This document shows positions 18,950 through 27,896 of a DNA stretch of 59,687 nucleotides, piece after piece. How positions within the stretch are numbered: the stretch's first letter is position 1; every line of letters begins with the position of its first letter. This DNA is from an uncultured Prevotella sp. Its GTDB lineage: Bacteria > Bacteroidota > Bacteroidia > Bacteroidales > Bacteroidaceae. The translations under genes and the position numbers were made by a program. Location: NCBI GenBank assembly GCA_947170265.1, contig CAMVSV010000014.1, forward strand, positions 1 to 59,687, read 5' to 3'. The notes beneath the pieces are model-generated. The model searched no databases. It was not told the DNA's origin and saw only the letters and a list, made by a program, of their open reading frames with translations.

Positions 18950-21900
18950 ATGGCAAAAACATCATACAGACAACATAAGGTGTTGGCAATCCTTACACTG
19001 ATGGCACTCTTCTGCATCAATGCCATGGCACAGTCGTTGCCAACCAACATCAAGGACGGTGTCATACTCCACTGCTTCGACTGGAAATACACCGACATAC
19101 AAGCCGAGCTGAGCAACATAAAGGCTGCCGGATTTCTTACAGTGCAGACCTCACCGGCACAAGCCAACCTCACAAGCCAAGACTCATGGAACCTGCTCTA
19201 CCGTCCCCGCGACTCCAAAGCCGGTCCAAACGTTCTCGGCACCGCCACGGAACTCAAGGCGCTCTGCACCGCAGCCCACAACATGGGCATGAAGGTCATC
19301 GTTGACGTGGTGGCAAACCATACCGACGGCTCGCTCGACTGGGTTGCCGACTTCTGGAAGAACACCGACCTGTATCACGACTTCAACCTCGGAGCCAACG
19401 ATGGCAGTCGCTACAATGTGACACACGGTCACATCGGCATGCACGACCTGAAGACTGAAGACAGCCGCGTGCAGAACAAGTTCAAGGAGTATGTGGCTGA
19501 ACTCAAGAGCCTCGGCGTTGACGGTATACGCTGGGATGCCGCCAAACACATTGGTCTGCCTTCAGAAGGCGACAACTTCTGGGCTGCAGTGATTGACAAC
19601 ACCATGTATAACTATGGTGAGATACTCAACTCATGCGGTGGCGATGAAAACACCCACAAGGCTTGCCTCAGGGAATATACCAGCTATATGAGCATTACCG
19701 ACAACGTTTATAGCACCAACAACGTGCTGGCTGCATTCAAGAACGGCAACGTGCCGGGCACGGCAGGATGCTGGACCTTCGACACCAACAATGCAAACTT
19801 CGTATATTGGGGTGAGAGCCACGACACCTACTGCAACTTCGGCGATGCCAGCAACGGCGTTGACCAGAACATCGTAGACAGAGCCTACGCCGTGGCAGCA
19901 AGCCACAACGCCATACCGGCACTCTACCTGTCGCGACCAAACGGCAGCGGTACAGGCGCAGTATGTGGACAGAAAGGAAGCACCCATTTCACATCGTCAG
20001 AAGTGGCTGAGGTAAACAAGTTCCACAATGCCATGGCTGGTAAAGCCGACTACTATACAGCCGGCAACGGTGTATGCTCCATCACCCGACAGAACGGCGG
20101 AGCCATCATCGTGAAAGGTTCAGGCTCCGGCTATGTGTCGGTAGCCAACGGCGGCGGCTATGCCACAGCCGGCAACTACACCGACCGCATCTCCGGCAAT
20201 CAGTTTGTTGTCACTGCAACTACTATCACCGGTATGGTTGGTTCATCAGGCATCGCCGTCATCTACAACGGCGGAGACGAGCCCGACCCAGACCCTGTGA
20301 CACTGCCCGACTGCGCCACATGGCAAAACGGCACGTTCTGCTACTTTGAGTCTTCAAGCTGGAACAGCCCCATGGTATGGGCATGGAACGGCACGGGCGA
20401 CTCTGCCACCAACGTCTACAGTTCATGGCCCGGTTCTGCTGCCGACCTCACAAAGGTAGGCACCAACAACGGCAATGACGTATGGCTATGGAAATACTCT
20501 GGCAACACTCCCGACATGATTATCTTCAACGACGGACAAGCCAGCAACACCTCAAAGACAGGCGACATCACCTTCGTCAACGGCGGATACTACAATCAGA
20601 GCGGCACCCTCGTGGGCACCGTGGAGAAAACCACGCCAACCGAAGCAACGGTGGCAGCCGACAAAGCCACAGGTTCCTACAGCAACAGCGTGACGGTGAA
20701 CCTCACAGCTTCTGATGGCGCGTCGACGATAGTATATACCACCGACGGCACCACACCTACCACCACCAGCTCACAGGCTACAGGCTCCAAGCAGTTCACA
20801 TTCACCGAGACCACCACGCTCACCGCCGGTGTCATCGTAGACGGAACGGTGAAAAACATCGTGGCTTACACCTATACCATCACCAAGGAAAGCTTCGAGC
20901 TGCCGGAGTGTGCCACATGGCAAAACGGCACCTTCTGCTACCTTGAGACTTCATGGACCAACCCCACCGTATGGGCATGGACAGATGCCATCAACGGAGA
21001 TGCGTTCCTTGGAACATCATGGCCTGGCGTAGCCATGGAGAGTGTAGGCACCAACAATGGCAAGAACGTATATCGCTGGACATGGGCAGGCACCACTGCT
21101 CCCACAAAGATAATATTCAGCAATAACGGCAGCAATCAGACAGACGACCTTGACTTCACCAACGGAGGCTATTATGTTGACGGAGTGGTGAAAGGCACAG
21201 TGGAGAAGCCGCAGGTGGAAGAAGTAACACTTGCCGTTGACAAGGAGGCTGGCAGCTATGAAGAGAGCGTTACAGTGACCCTCACTGCTTCAAACACCAA
21301 CGCAACGATAGTATATACCACCGACGGCAGCGCACCCACAGCCACAAGCTCACAGGCTACCGGCTCCAAGCAGTTCACATTCACCGAGACCACCACGCTG
21401 CGTGCGGCAGCCCTCGTGAACGGTGAGCTTCAGAATGCAGTGAGCTACACCTATACCATCACTAAGACCGAGCCCGACCCGATTGTCATCACCGACATCA
21501 CCACACTCAGCAATGCCATCTATAACGATGCCACCACAGTGGTTAGCGGCACGGAGAGCGTGTTGGCAGTGAACATGAAGAACGAGAGCGCTGTCACAAT
21601 GCTCCAGTTCGACATTACCCTTCCCGAAGGTGTAAGCATTGCCGTTGACGAAAGCAACAAGGCAAAGATTGAACTTACTTCAAGAAAGAATACCGACCAC
21701 TCCGTGGAAAGCAACTTCAGGGAGAACACCTACTATACAGTTCTGGTGAAGTCGCCTCTAAACAAATACCTGAGCGGCAACGACGGAGCGATTGTAAACA
21801 TCACTCTGAATGTTGACGACACTGTTGAGCCAGGTAGCTATGTAATCAAATACGACAACATAGTGTTCAACACTAAGGTAAACAGCCAGAACACTGCCGT

Positions 21901-22129
21901 GGAGGTGGGCACCATCTACTCTGCCCTTGAGGTCACCGACGTGACTATGGGCGATGTCAATGGCGACGGTAAGGTGAACATCACCGACAGCTCAACGCTC
22001 ATCAGCTATCTGCTCGGTGAGTCTCCATCACCATTCAACACCACCGCAGCCGACGTTAACGGCGATGGTCGCATAGGCATCACCGATGCTGTGCTCATCA
22101 ACGACATGATTATCAAGAACAATCAGTAA
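18950..22129 (+). CDS. GH13 alpha-amylase with CBM26, cohesin-like and dockerin-like domains
   Basis: A 1,059-residue secreted amylase. After a signal peptide (about 1-26, ending AMAQS) the GH13 barrel shows VDVVANH, GVDGIRWDAAKH (nucleophile Asp), NYGEI (acid/base Glu) and GESHD. The downstream modules alternate: CBM26-like (450-563), TIVYTTDG beta module (565-645), CBM26-like (652-750), TIVYTTDG module (758-843), cohesin-like domain (about 850-1000), then dockerin-like repeats with DVNGDGKVNITD and DVNGDGRIGITD up to the C-terminus. The module order is the same as in the 13556 product, though the catalytic barrels differ clearly. This suggests shuffling of a shared accessory block. No sorting tail is present. 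Confidence 0.95.
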   Translation: MAKTSYRQHKVLAILTLMALFCINAMAQSLPTNIKDGVILHCFDWKYTDIQAELSNIKAAGFLTVQTSPAQANLTSQDSWNLLYRPRDSKAGPNVLGTATELKALCTAAHNMGMKVIVDVVANHTDGSLDWVADFWKNTDLYHDFNLGANDGSRYNVTHGHIGMHDLKTEDSRVQNKFKEYVAELKSLGVDGIRWDAAKHIGLPSEGDNFWAAVIDNTMYNYGEILNSCGGDENTHKACLREYTSYMSITDNVYSTNNVLAAFKNGNVPGTAGCWTFDTNNANFVYWGESHDTYCNFGDASNGVDQNIVDRAYAVAASHNAIPALYLSRPNGSGTGAVCGQKGSTHFTSSEVAEVNKFHNAMAGKADYYTAGNGVCSITRQNGGAIIVKGSGSGYVSVANGGGYATAGNYTDRISGNQFVVTATTITGMVGSSGIAVIYNGGDEPDPDPVTLPDCATWQNGTFCYFESSSWNSPMVWAWNGTGDSATNVYSSWPGSAADLTKVGTNNGNDVWLWKYSGNTPDMIIFNDGQASNTSKTGDITFVNGGYYNQSGTLVGTVEKTTPTEATVAADKATGSYSNSVTVNLTASDGASTIVYTTDGTTPTTTSSQATGSKQFTFTETTTLTAGVIVDGTVKNIVAYTYTITKESFELPECATWQNGTFCYLETSWTNPTVWAWTDAINGDAFLGTSWPGVAMESVGTNNGKNVYRWTWAGTTAPTKIIFSNNGSNQTDDLDFTNGGYYVDGVVKGTVEKPQVEEVTLAVDKEAGSYEESVTVTLTASNTNATIVYTTDGSAPTATSSQATGSKQFTFTETTTLRAAALVNGELQNAVSYTYTITKTEPDPIVITDITTLSNAIYNDATTVVSGTESVLAVNMKNESAVTMLQFDITLPEGVSIAVDESNKAKIELTSRKNTDHSVESNFRENTYYTVLVKSPLNKYLSGNDGAIVNITLNVDDTVEPGSYVIKYDNIVFNTKVNSQNTAVEVGTIYSALEVTDVTMGDVNGDGKVNITDSSTLISYLLGESPSPFNTTAADVNGDGRIGITDAVLINDMIIKNNQ

Positions 22130-22151
22130 TCTTTAAATCCGTAGAAAAAAA

Positions 22152-22349
22152 ATGCAAAAGAACTATATCAAACCAAGCATCAAGACACTTGCAGACACCT
22201 TTTACGAAGGCGACCTGCTGCAAAGCACCGGTGTGACTGGTGACAACAACTCCGGATATGGCGGTGTAGACACAGAAGGAAGCAAAGACCCTGCCGCAAA
22301 AGGTGTATGGGGAGGCGACGAGTCTACCGGCGGTGTCTGGGACGAATAA
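22152..22349 (+). CDS. 65-residue peptide gene closing the second amylase operon
   Basis: The peptide starts MQKNYIKPSIKTLADTFYEG, continues with a hydrophobic/Thr segment (LLQSTGVTG), then a Gly/Asp-rich stretch holding two similar units (GVWGGDES, GGVWDE) and ends in Trp-Asp-Glu. It has no signal peptide and no cysteines. It lies 22 bases after the amylase stop and just before a terminator. The same position and design are seen for the gene at 12992, so the two define a small family attached to starch operons. The resemblance to a leader plus core peptide is suggestive only; no maturation enzyme is encoded nearby. Confidence 0.75.
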   Translation: MQKNYIKPSIKTLADTFYEGDLLQSTGVTGDNNSGYGGVDTEGSKDPAAKGVWGGDESTGGVWDE

Positions 22350-22382
22350 GCATAAAGCATATACTTTGAAAAACACAAAATG

Positions 22383-22427
22383 AAAAAGACAGTCTGTGGG
22401 AGGCAACTCCCGAGACTGTCTTTTTTT
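22383..22427 (+). terminator. Rho-independent terminator of the starch locus
   Basis: GACAGTCT (22388-22395) pairs with AGACTGTC (22413-22420), with an inner GGGAG/CTCCC stem, followed by seven T. It ends the operon 13556-22349. Confidence 0.95.
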
Positions 22428-22681
22428 GTGTTGTAGATTATTACCGTACTTCAATGTTTAGCGGAAAGCTATAAAACCAAAAAGACAACTAAGACTTCAC
22501 AAACCGAATGTTTGCACAAATCGTGCATTAACAAAATTTTAGGAAAGTTAAAAAGTTTCCTTTTTCTTTACAAACCCACTTTTCAAAATAGAGAAAAGTT
22601 TGTCTTGAAAAGTGCATATCTATACAAACAACTTGCAAGAACAGTCAAAATCTTGTCAAGAAAAAGAAAAAACAGGTTACG

Positions 22682-22760
22682 AAAGTGGCACTTTTGCATG
22701 ATCAAAGTGCCACTTTCGCATGGTAAAAGAGCCTCTTTCGCATGGTAAAAGAGCCTCTTT
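22682..22760. repeat. Array of four palindromes at exact 22-bp spacing (right copy)
   Basis: Four palindromes are centred at 22688, 22710, 22732 and 22754, again exactly 22 bp apart. The first two have the arms AAAGTG/CACTTT, the last two AAAGAG/CTCTTT, so both unit types of the left array (128-208) recur here in the same order. The linkers are also similar to each other (GCATGATC, GCATGGT, GCATGGT). Because this array lies between convergent genes, it is unlikely to be a simple promoter operator. Confidence 0.85.
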
Positions 22761-22833
22761 CACAATCAGAAGTAGCGTTTTTCGGCGATTTTCATTGCAC
22801 ATTCATAATAATATCCTTATTACTCTTTGGTTG

Positions 22834-22947
22834 TCAGAGCGTTAGTCTTGCACACAAATCCCTGAAGAATTTCAGACACTTTTCCTCATCGTAGCCAGAC
22901 AAGCCACTCTCCATGTTAACGAGCGCCCAAACCCTCCGGTTTATATG
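22834..22947 (-). pseudogene. Possible remnant of a protein C-terminus
   Basis: On the minus strand a 37-codon open stretch reads ...VWALVNMESGLSGYDEEK... and ends KFFRDLCARLTL before a TGA stop. The composition looks like genuine protein, but an in-frame stop lies immediately upstream (22948-22950) and no start signal is convincing. It may be the tail of a decayed gene, or a 26-residue peptide starting at the internal Met. I do not recognise the family. Confidence 0.3.
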
Positions 22948-22993
22948 TTAAAAAAGCCGTAAACAGGTTTCAAATGATAAGAGATATATGTTC

Positions 22994-24391
22994 CTACTTA
23001 TCCTCACTGAAGAGAGGATCTTCGGGCATAACCATCACCGGGGCTTGCTCTGAGGCTCTCAATATATGCTCAGGAACGTATTTCTTGTCAACCACCAGAC
23101 GGAAGGTGTATTCGTTGAACCATCGGTTTGTCATTATCAGGCATCCCTGTTGTCCGTAATCTCCACCCCACGAGTTCTCAACCTTCCATTTCACGGGATT
23201 GCCTTCGCTGTCAAGGTCTACGGCAGTAAGTGTCATTGCATGTGTGGAGCCGCTGTCAAAGGTTGCTATCCTGTCAGCCTTGTTCATTGGGAACTGGGTA
23301 TTGAAGAGCGTGGCATAGTCGTAGTTGTCAAGGTCGAGATAGCCTCTTTTCCTGTCTAACTGCTTGGCAACATCATAGCTTGAATACATTTTTGTGCTGT
23401 CTTTGAGCGAGAGAATGGCCATCTGTGCAATGTCGTCCATGGGCAGGTTCACATATTTCCAGTTGTGTCCGTCGTAGGTATGACGGTCGTATTCCACCTC
23501 ATAGGTCTTATAGTATGGGCGGCGTGGGTCGTTCATCGCCATGATAAACGTTCCGTTGAGTTTTCCTCCCACCGTGGCGTTATAGAATTCTTTGGGAGTA
23601 TAGTTCCTTGCTGGTGACAATGCCTTGCCGTTCTTGTCCTTGAAGGCATAGGTGAACTCCTTCACTGGTTCTCCCAATGTGAGCGAAAGCATGCTGTATA
23701 TCTGAGCCAGCATTGAAGTCTTGCGTTCATTGAGTTGCTTGGCGCTCTTTCCTGTGGCAACCATCTGCCTCAACTCCAATCCATATTCCCTGAGCTTCGA
23801 CGAGAGCAGTTCAGCCATCACACGCGTATTGTCGGCAGAGAATGTCTCAGGCTGAACGCTCATTGGCACCAATCCATACTTTTCAGCAAGGTCGGCAACA
23901 CCGCAGAAGGTTCCGCCATCGTTTATCGGATGCTTAAAGAAAAACTGCACACGCTGGTCATCAATGGGTTTCCCGGCATGGTCTATTGCACTCTGCAAGA
24001 AGAGATTTGCTTTTTCCAACTGATCGTAAAAGAACAGATAGTCTTGCGAGAACTCAACGCTCAGCGTGTCGCGGTGAGCGTGCGAGAAACGCGAACGCAG
24101 CACGTTAAGTCCAGAGAACAGCCAGCATCTGCCACTCGACTTCTGGTTGTGGATAGTCTGCTTGGGTGTCTCCACACTGAAGTAGGTGTCTATGGCACCC
24201 TGGTTGCTGAAGTTTTTTGCAAGGTCGTTGATATTGTTCGACGCTATGGCATTGAATAATGCGCGCTGTCCGGGAACCTGCTGCTGCTCAATATGGCGCA
24301 ACATATCGGCAGAAATACCGCCGTCGGATTTCTGAGCACTGACTGTCAGTGCCGATACTGCCAGTGCAATGGTAAATAATCGTGTCTTCAT
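22994..24391 (-). CDS. pepC: Exported aminopeptidase C / bleomycin hydrolase (peptidase C1B)
   Basis: A papain-fold cysteine aminopeptidase that trims N-terminal residues from peptides. The 465-residue protein has the C1B catalytic triad: Cys89 in SSGRCWLFSG, His384 in STHAMTL and Asn406 in VENSWGGDYG. It begins with a signal peptide (1-19, ending TVSAQ), so it acts in the periplasm, unlike the cytosolic enzymes of Firmicutes. It is a single-gene unit, convergent with the starch locus and divergent from dxs. The family is certain. The symbol follows common usage. Confidence 0.93.
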   Translation of the reverse strand: MKTRLFTIALAVSALTVSAQKSDGGISADMLRHIEQQQVPGQRALFNAIASNNINDLAKNFSNQGAIDTYFSVETPKQTIHNQKSSGRCWLFSGLNVLRSRFSHAHRDTLSVEFSQDYLFFYDQLEKANLFLQSAIDHAGKPIDDQRVQFFFKHPINDGGTFCGVADLAEKYGLVPMSVQPETFSADNTRVMAELLSSKLREYGLELRQMVATGKSAKQLNERKTSMLAQIYSMLSLTLGEPVKEFTYAFKDKNGKALSPARNYTPKEFYNATVGGKLNGTFIMAMNDPRRPYYKTYEVEYDRHTYDGHNWKYVNLPMDDIAQMAILSLKDSTKMYSSYDVAKQLDRKRGYLDLDNYDYATLFNTQFPMNKADRIATFDSGSTHAMTLTAVDLDSEGNPVKWKVENSWGGDYGQQGCLIMTNRWFNEYTFRLVVDKKYVPEHILRASEQAPVMVMPEDPLFSEDK

Positions 24392-24463
24392 ATTTTGTAA
24401 TGGTGTGATTGTTTCTCATAGACTTTGCCCCACTGAAAAGGGAGCCGTCTCCTTTCGCAATTG

Positions 24464-24471
24464 CAAAAATA
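24464..24471 (-). promoter_or_regulatory. Candidate -7 box for the aminopeptidase gene
   Basis: Read on the minus strand, TATTTTTG followed by C matches TAnnTTTG, about 70 bases before the start codon. There is no TTG at the expected -33 distance, so support is moderate. Confidence 0.4.
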
Positions 24472-24524
24472 GGTATTTTCAGAGAAAAAAGACAGCTTTT
24501 TCCGTGAAAAACAGCTTTTTTCAT

Positions 24525-24532
24525 TACCTTTG
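24525..24532 (+). promoter_or_regulatory. Candidate -7 box for dxs
   Basis: TACCTTTG followed by C matches TAnnTTTG and lies 26 bases before the dxs start. No TTG is found 19-20 bp upstream. Two similar AT-rich inverted segments (around 24485-24501 and 24507-24521) precede it and may be part of the control region. Confidence 0.5.
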
Positions 24533-24558
24533 CCTTTTGAACACATTATGAATATATA

Positions 24559-26493
24559 ATGGCTGAACAAGAGAAGAATAGCACTCAGGCTGAAAACAAC
24601 GACAAATACAGCCTGCTCAACACCATACAGACACCAGCAGACCTCAGACAGCTATCAACAGAACAACTGCCGGAGCTGTGCCGACAACTGCGAACCGACA
24701 TCATTGAAGAGGTGTCGGCAAACCCCGGACATCTGGCTTCAAGCCTTGGCGTGGTGGAACTTACCGTTGCCCTGCACTACGTCTACGACACGCCACACGA
24801 CCGTCTGGTGTGGGATGTAGGTCACCAAGCCTACGGTCATAAGATACTCACTGGACGGCGCACGCGTTTCTGCACCAACCGCAAGCTGGGAGGAATCATG
24901 CCTTTCCCATCACCCAAGGAAAGCGAATATGACACTTTCACCTGCGGACATGCCTCCAACAGCATATCGGCAGCCCTCGGCATGGCAGTGGCGGCAGCCC
25001 ACAAACGGCATGTGGTGGCTATCATTGGCGATGGTGCCATGAGCGGCGGGCTCGCGTTCGAAGGACTCAACAACGTTTCATCAAGTCCCAACGACCTGCT
25101 CATCATTCTCAACGACAACGACATGTCGATAGACCGTGCCGTGGGAGGCATGGAGCAATACCTGCTCAACCTCGACACCAATGCCACCTACAACCGACTG
25201 CGTTTCAAGGCGTCGCAATGGCTCCACTCCAAAGGCTACCTCACCGACAAGCGAAGAAAGGGCATCCTGCGTTTCAACAACGCCTTGAAAGCTGCTCTTG
25301 CCGGACAACAGAATATCTTTGAAGGACTCAACATCAGGTATTTCGGTCCCTACGACGGACATAACGTGATGGAGCTTGTGCGCATACTCCGGCAAATAAA
25401 AGACATGAAGGGTCCCAAGCTCCTGCACCTACACACAACCAAGGGCAAGGGCTACAAGCCAGCCGAAGAAAGTGCCACGATATGGCATGCTCCCGGGAAG
25501 TTCGACCCGGAGACAGGAGAGCGTATCAGCGAAGCCAACGACAACATGCCGCCTAAGTTCCAAGACGTATTCGGACATACGTTGCTTGAACTCGCACAGC
25601 AAAACCCGAAGATTGTCGGTGTCACGCCAGCCATGCCCACAGGATGCTCCATGAACATAATGATGAAGGCTATGCCGTCACGAACATTCGATGTTGGAAT
25701 AGCCGAAGGACATGCCGTGACATTCTCAGCTGGAATGGCAAAAGAGGGACTCATACCTTTCTGCAACATCTACAGTGCCTTTGCACAACGAGCCTACGAC
25801 AACATCATACACGATGCTGCCATTCTCAATCTTCCCGTGGTGCTGTGTTTCGACAGGGCAGGTCTTGTGGGTGAAGACGGAGCCACCCACCACGGCATGT
25901 TCGACATGGCAGCACTCAGAGTGGTTCCCAACATCACGATAGCATCGCCGATGAACGAGCATGAGCTGCGACACCTCATGTTCACAGCCCAATGTGAAGG
26001 CATGGGCACCTTTGTGATACGCTACCCGAGAGGCAGAGGGGTGATGACCGACTGGAAATGCGAGATGAAGAAACTGCCGATAGGCAAAGGACGCCGCCTC
26101 ATCGACGGCAACAAAGTGGCAGTGCTGTCGATAGGCCCAGTGGGTAACAACGTGACAAAAGCCATTGACACCATAAGCCTCAACAGTGGCAACAGCAACA
26201 TGGTAGCCCACTACGACATGCGTTTTCTCAAACCCATTGACGAAGACATTCTTCAGGAAGTAGCACAGCGCTTCAACCACATCATCACCATAGAAGACGG
26301 TGTGCGCAACGGAGGACTCGGCAGCACCGTGACAGAATGGATGAACGACCACGGCTACCACCCCACCGTCACACGAATGGGCATACCCGATGAGTTCATA
26401 GAACACGGCACGGTTGCCCAGCTCCAGAAAATAGTACACATTGACCCTGAAAGCATTGTCTCGGAAATAAACAGACTGACAGTTGCTGAATAA
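24559..26493 (+). CDS. dxs: 1-deoxy-D-xylulose-5-phosphate synthase
   Basis: This thiamine-diphosphate enzyme joins pyruvate and glyceraldehyde-3-phosphate in the first step of the non-mevalonate isoprenoid pathway. The 644-residue product has the expected length and motifs: [17 protein letters not shown] near residue 55, the thiamine-diphosphate motif GDGAMSGG...NDND (about 156-190), the transketolase pyrimidine-binding domain with [15 protein letters not shown], and the C-terminal domain with IEDGVRNGG. It is followed after 56 bases by trkA and trkH. This order suggests one transcript, though the functions are unrelated. Confidence 0.97.
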   Translation: MAEQEKNSTQAENNDKYSLLNTIQTPADLRQLSTEQLPELCRQLRTDIIEEVSANPGHLASSLGVVELTVALHYVYDTPHDRLVWDVGHQAYGHKILTGRRTRFCTNRKLGGIMPFPSPKESEYDTFTCGHASNSISAALGMAVAAAHKRHVVAIIGDGAMSGGLAFEGLNNVSSSPNDLLIILNDNDMSIDRAVGGMEQYLLNLDTNATYNRLRFKASQWLHSKGYLTDKRRKGILRFNNALKAALAGQQNIFEGLNIRYFGPYDGHNVMELVRILRQIKDMKGPKLLHLHTTKGKGYKPAEESATIWHAPGKFDPETGERISEANDNMPPKFQDVFGHTLLELAQQNPKIVGVTPAMPTGCSMNIMMKAMPSRTFDVGIAEGHAVTFSAGMAKEGLIPFCNIYSAFAQRAYDNIIHDAAILNLPVVLCFDRAGLVGEDGATHHGMFDMAALRVVPNITIASPMNEHELRHLMFTAQCEGMGTFVIRYPRGRGVMTDWKCEMKKLPIGKGRRLIDGNKVAVLSIGPVGNNVTKAIDTISLNSGNSNMVAHYDMRFLKPIDEDILQEVAQRFNHIITIEDGVRNGGLGSTVTEWMNDHGYHPTVTRMGIPDEFIEHGTVAQLQKIVHIDPESIVSEINRLTVAE

Positions 26494-26549
26494 CAGCACA
26501 CCGTAAAACCTATACGACTACAAAAAAACAACGGCAAAACCAACTCGTT

Positions 26550-27893
26550 ATGAAGATAATCATAGCAGGCGCCTACGCCATAGGAACATATCTCGCCAAG
26601 CTGCTCACCCGCAACAATTACAACATTGTGATAATGGACAGCGACGTTGAAAGCCTCGAGAAACTCAACCGGGACTTCGACCTCATGGCAATGAATGCCT
26701 CACCCACAAGCATTAAGGCACAGAAAGAAGCAGGAGCACAAGATGCCGACCTCTTCATCGCCGTGACACACGACGAGAACGTAAACCTCAACGCATGCAT
26801 GATTGCCCATCAGCTCGGAGCAAAGAAAACAGTGGCAAAGGTAAACACCTATGAGTACAGCCTTCCACAAAATCAGGACTTGTTCAGGAAAATGGGTATC
26901 AACTCCATTATCTATCCGGAGATGCTTGCCGCAAAGGACATCAATGCCGGACTTAAGATGTCGTGGGTGAGACAGCGGTGGGACGTTCACGACGGTGCTC
27001 TTGTGATGCTCGGCATAAAACTCAGGGAAGGCTGCGAAATACTGTCACGACCATTGCGGGAGATAAGCGGCCCCGACGACCCCTTCCACATCGTTGCAAT
27101 AAAACGTGCAGGAGAAACCATCATTCCCGGAGGAAACGACCAGCTTGAACTCAACGACCTTGCCTACTTCATGACAAAGAAGAACTTCATTCCCTACATC
27201 AGAAAGATTGTGGGCAAGGAACACTATGTTGACGTCAAGAACGTGATGGTGATGGGAGGAGGTACCACAGCCGTGAGAGCTGTGAACACCATGCCCGAAT
27301 ATATGAACACCAAAATCATTGAAAGCAATGAGCGTCGTTGCGAAGAGCTCAACGACCTGTTTGACTCTGAAGATGTGCTGGTGATAAACGGTGACGGTCG
27401 CGACGTGTCTTTGCTCGTGGAGGAAGGCATACGCAACACTCAGGCTTTCGTGGCACTCACCAGCAATGCCGAGACAAACATTCTGGCGTGTCTCACTGCC
27501 AAACGCATGGGAGTAAGGAAAACCGTTGCCATGGTTGAGAACATCGACTATGTGAATATGGCTGAAAGCCTCGACATCGGCACCATCATCAACAAGAAAG
27601 TCATTGCCGCCTCACACATCTACCAGATGATGCTCGATGCCAATGTGCACAACGTGAAGTTCCTCATGACAAGCAATGCCGACGTAGCCGAGTTTGTTCC
27701 CGTACAAGGTTCAAAAATAACACGCAAGCCCGTGAAAGACCTCGGACTGCCTAAAGGCATGACCATTGGCGGAATAGTGAGAGGCAAGGAGGGAATGCTC
27801 GTGTCTGGCAACACCATGATTGAACCTGGTGACTCTGTGGTGGTGTTCTGCCATAATGTGGATATGAAGAAAATAGAAAAGCTATTCAACTAA
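26550..27893 (+). CDS. trkA: Trk potassium uptake regulatory subunit TrkA
   Basis: A cytosolic NAD(H)-binding protein that gates the membrane channel TrkH. The 447 residues contain two tandem RCK units. The first starts at the N-terminus (KIIIAGAYAIG, a variant of the usual G.G..G loop) and the second near residue 230 (VMVMGGGTTA). Each is followed by a TrkA-C domain. It ends 3 bases before the trkH start, so the two are translated together. Confidence 0.95.
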   Translation: MKIIIAGAYAIGTYLAKLLTRNNYNIVIMDSDVESLEKLNRDFDLMAMNASPTSIKAQKEAGAQDADLFIAVTHDENVNLNACMIAHQLGAKKTVAKVNTYEYSLPQNQDLFRKMGINSIIYPEMLAAKDINAGLKMSWVRQRWDVHDGALVMLGIKLREGCEILSRPLREISGPDDPFHIVAIKRAGETIIPGGNDQLELNDLAYFMTKKNFIPYIRKIVGKEHYVDVKNVMVMGGGTTAVRAVNTMPEYMNTKIIESNERRCEELNDLFDSEDVLVINGDGRDVSLLVEEGIRNTQAFVALTSNAETNILACLTAKRMGVRKTVAMVENIDYVNMAESLDIGTIINKKVIAASHIYQMMLDANVHNVKFLMTSNADVAEFVPVQGSKITRKPVKDLGLPKGMTIGGIVRGKEGMLVSGNTMIEPGDSVVVFCHNVDMKKIEKLFN

Positions 27894-27896
27894 GCC

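Larger units (their letters stand above)
22431..22993. other. Long gap between convergent transcripts
   Basis: This 563-base region lies between the end of the starch locus and the end of the pepC-like gene. It contains the second 22-bp palindrome array (22682-22760) and a short in-frame coding remnant on the minus strand (22834-22947). The rest (22431-22680) is AT-rich, and I see nothing in it. Confidence 0.6.

Noticed and set aside
24485..24521. Third copy of the 22-bp palindrome array before dxs
   Set aside because: Two AT-rich inverted segments with AGCTTTTT are present, but their step is 19 bases and the sequence differs from the AAAGWG/CWCTTT units.
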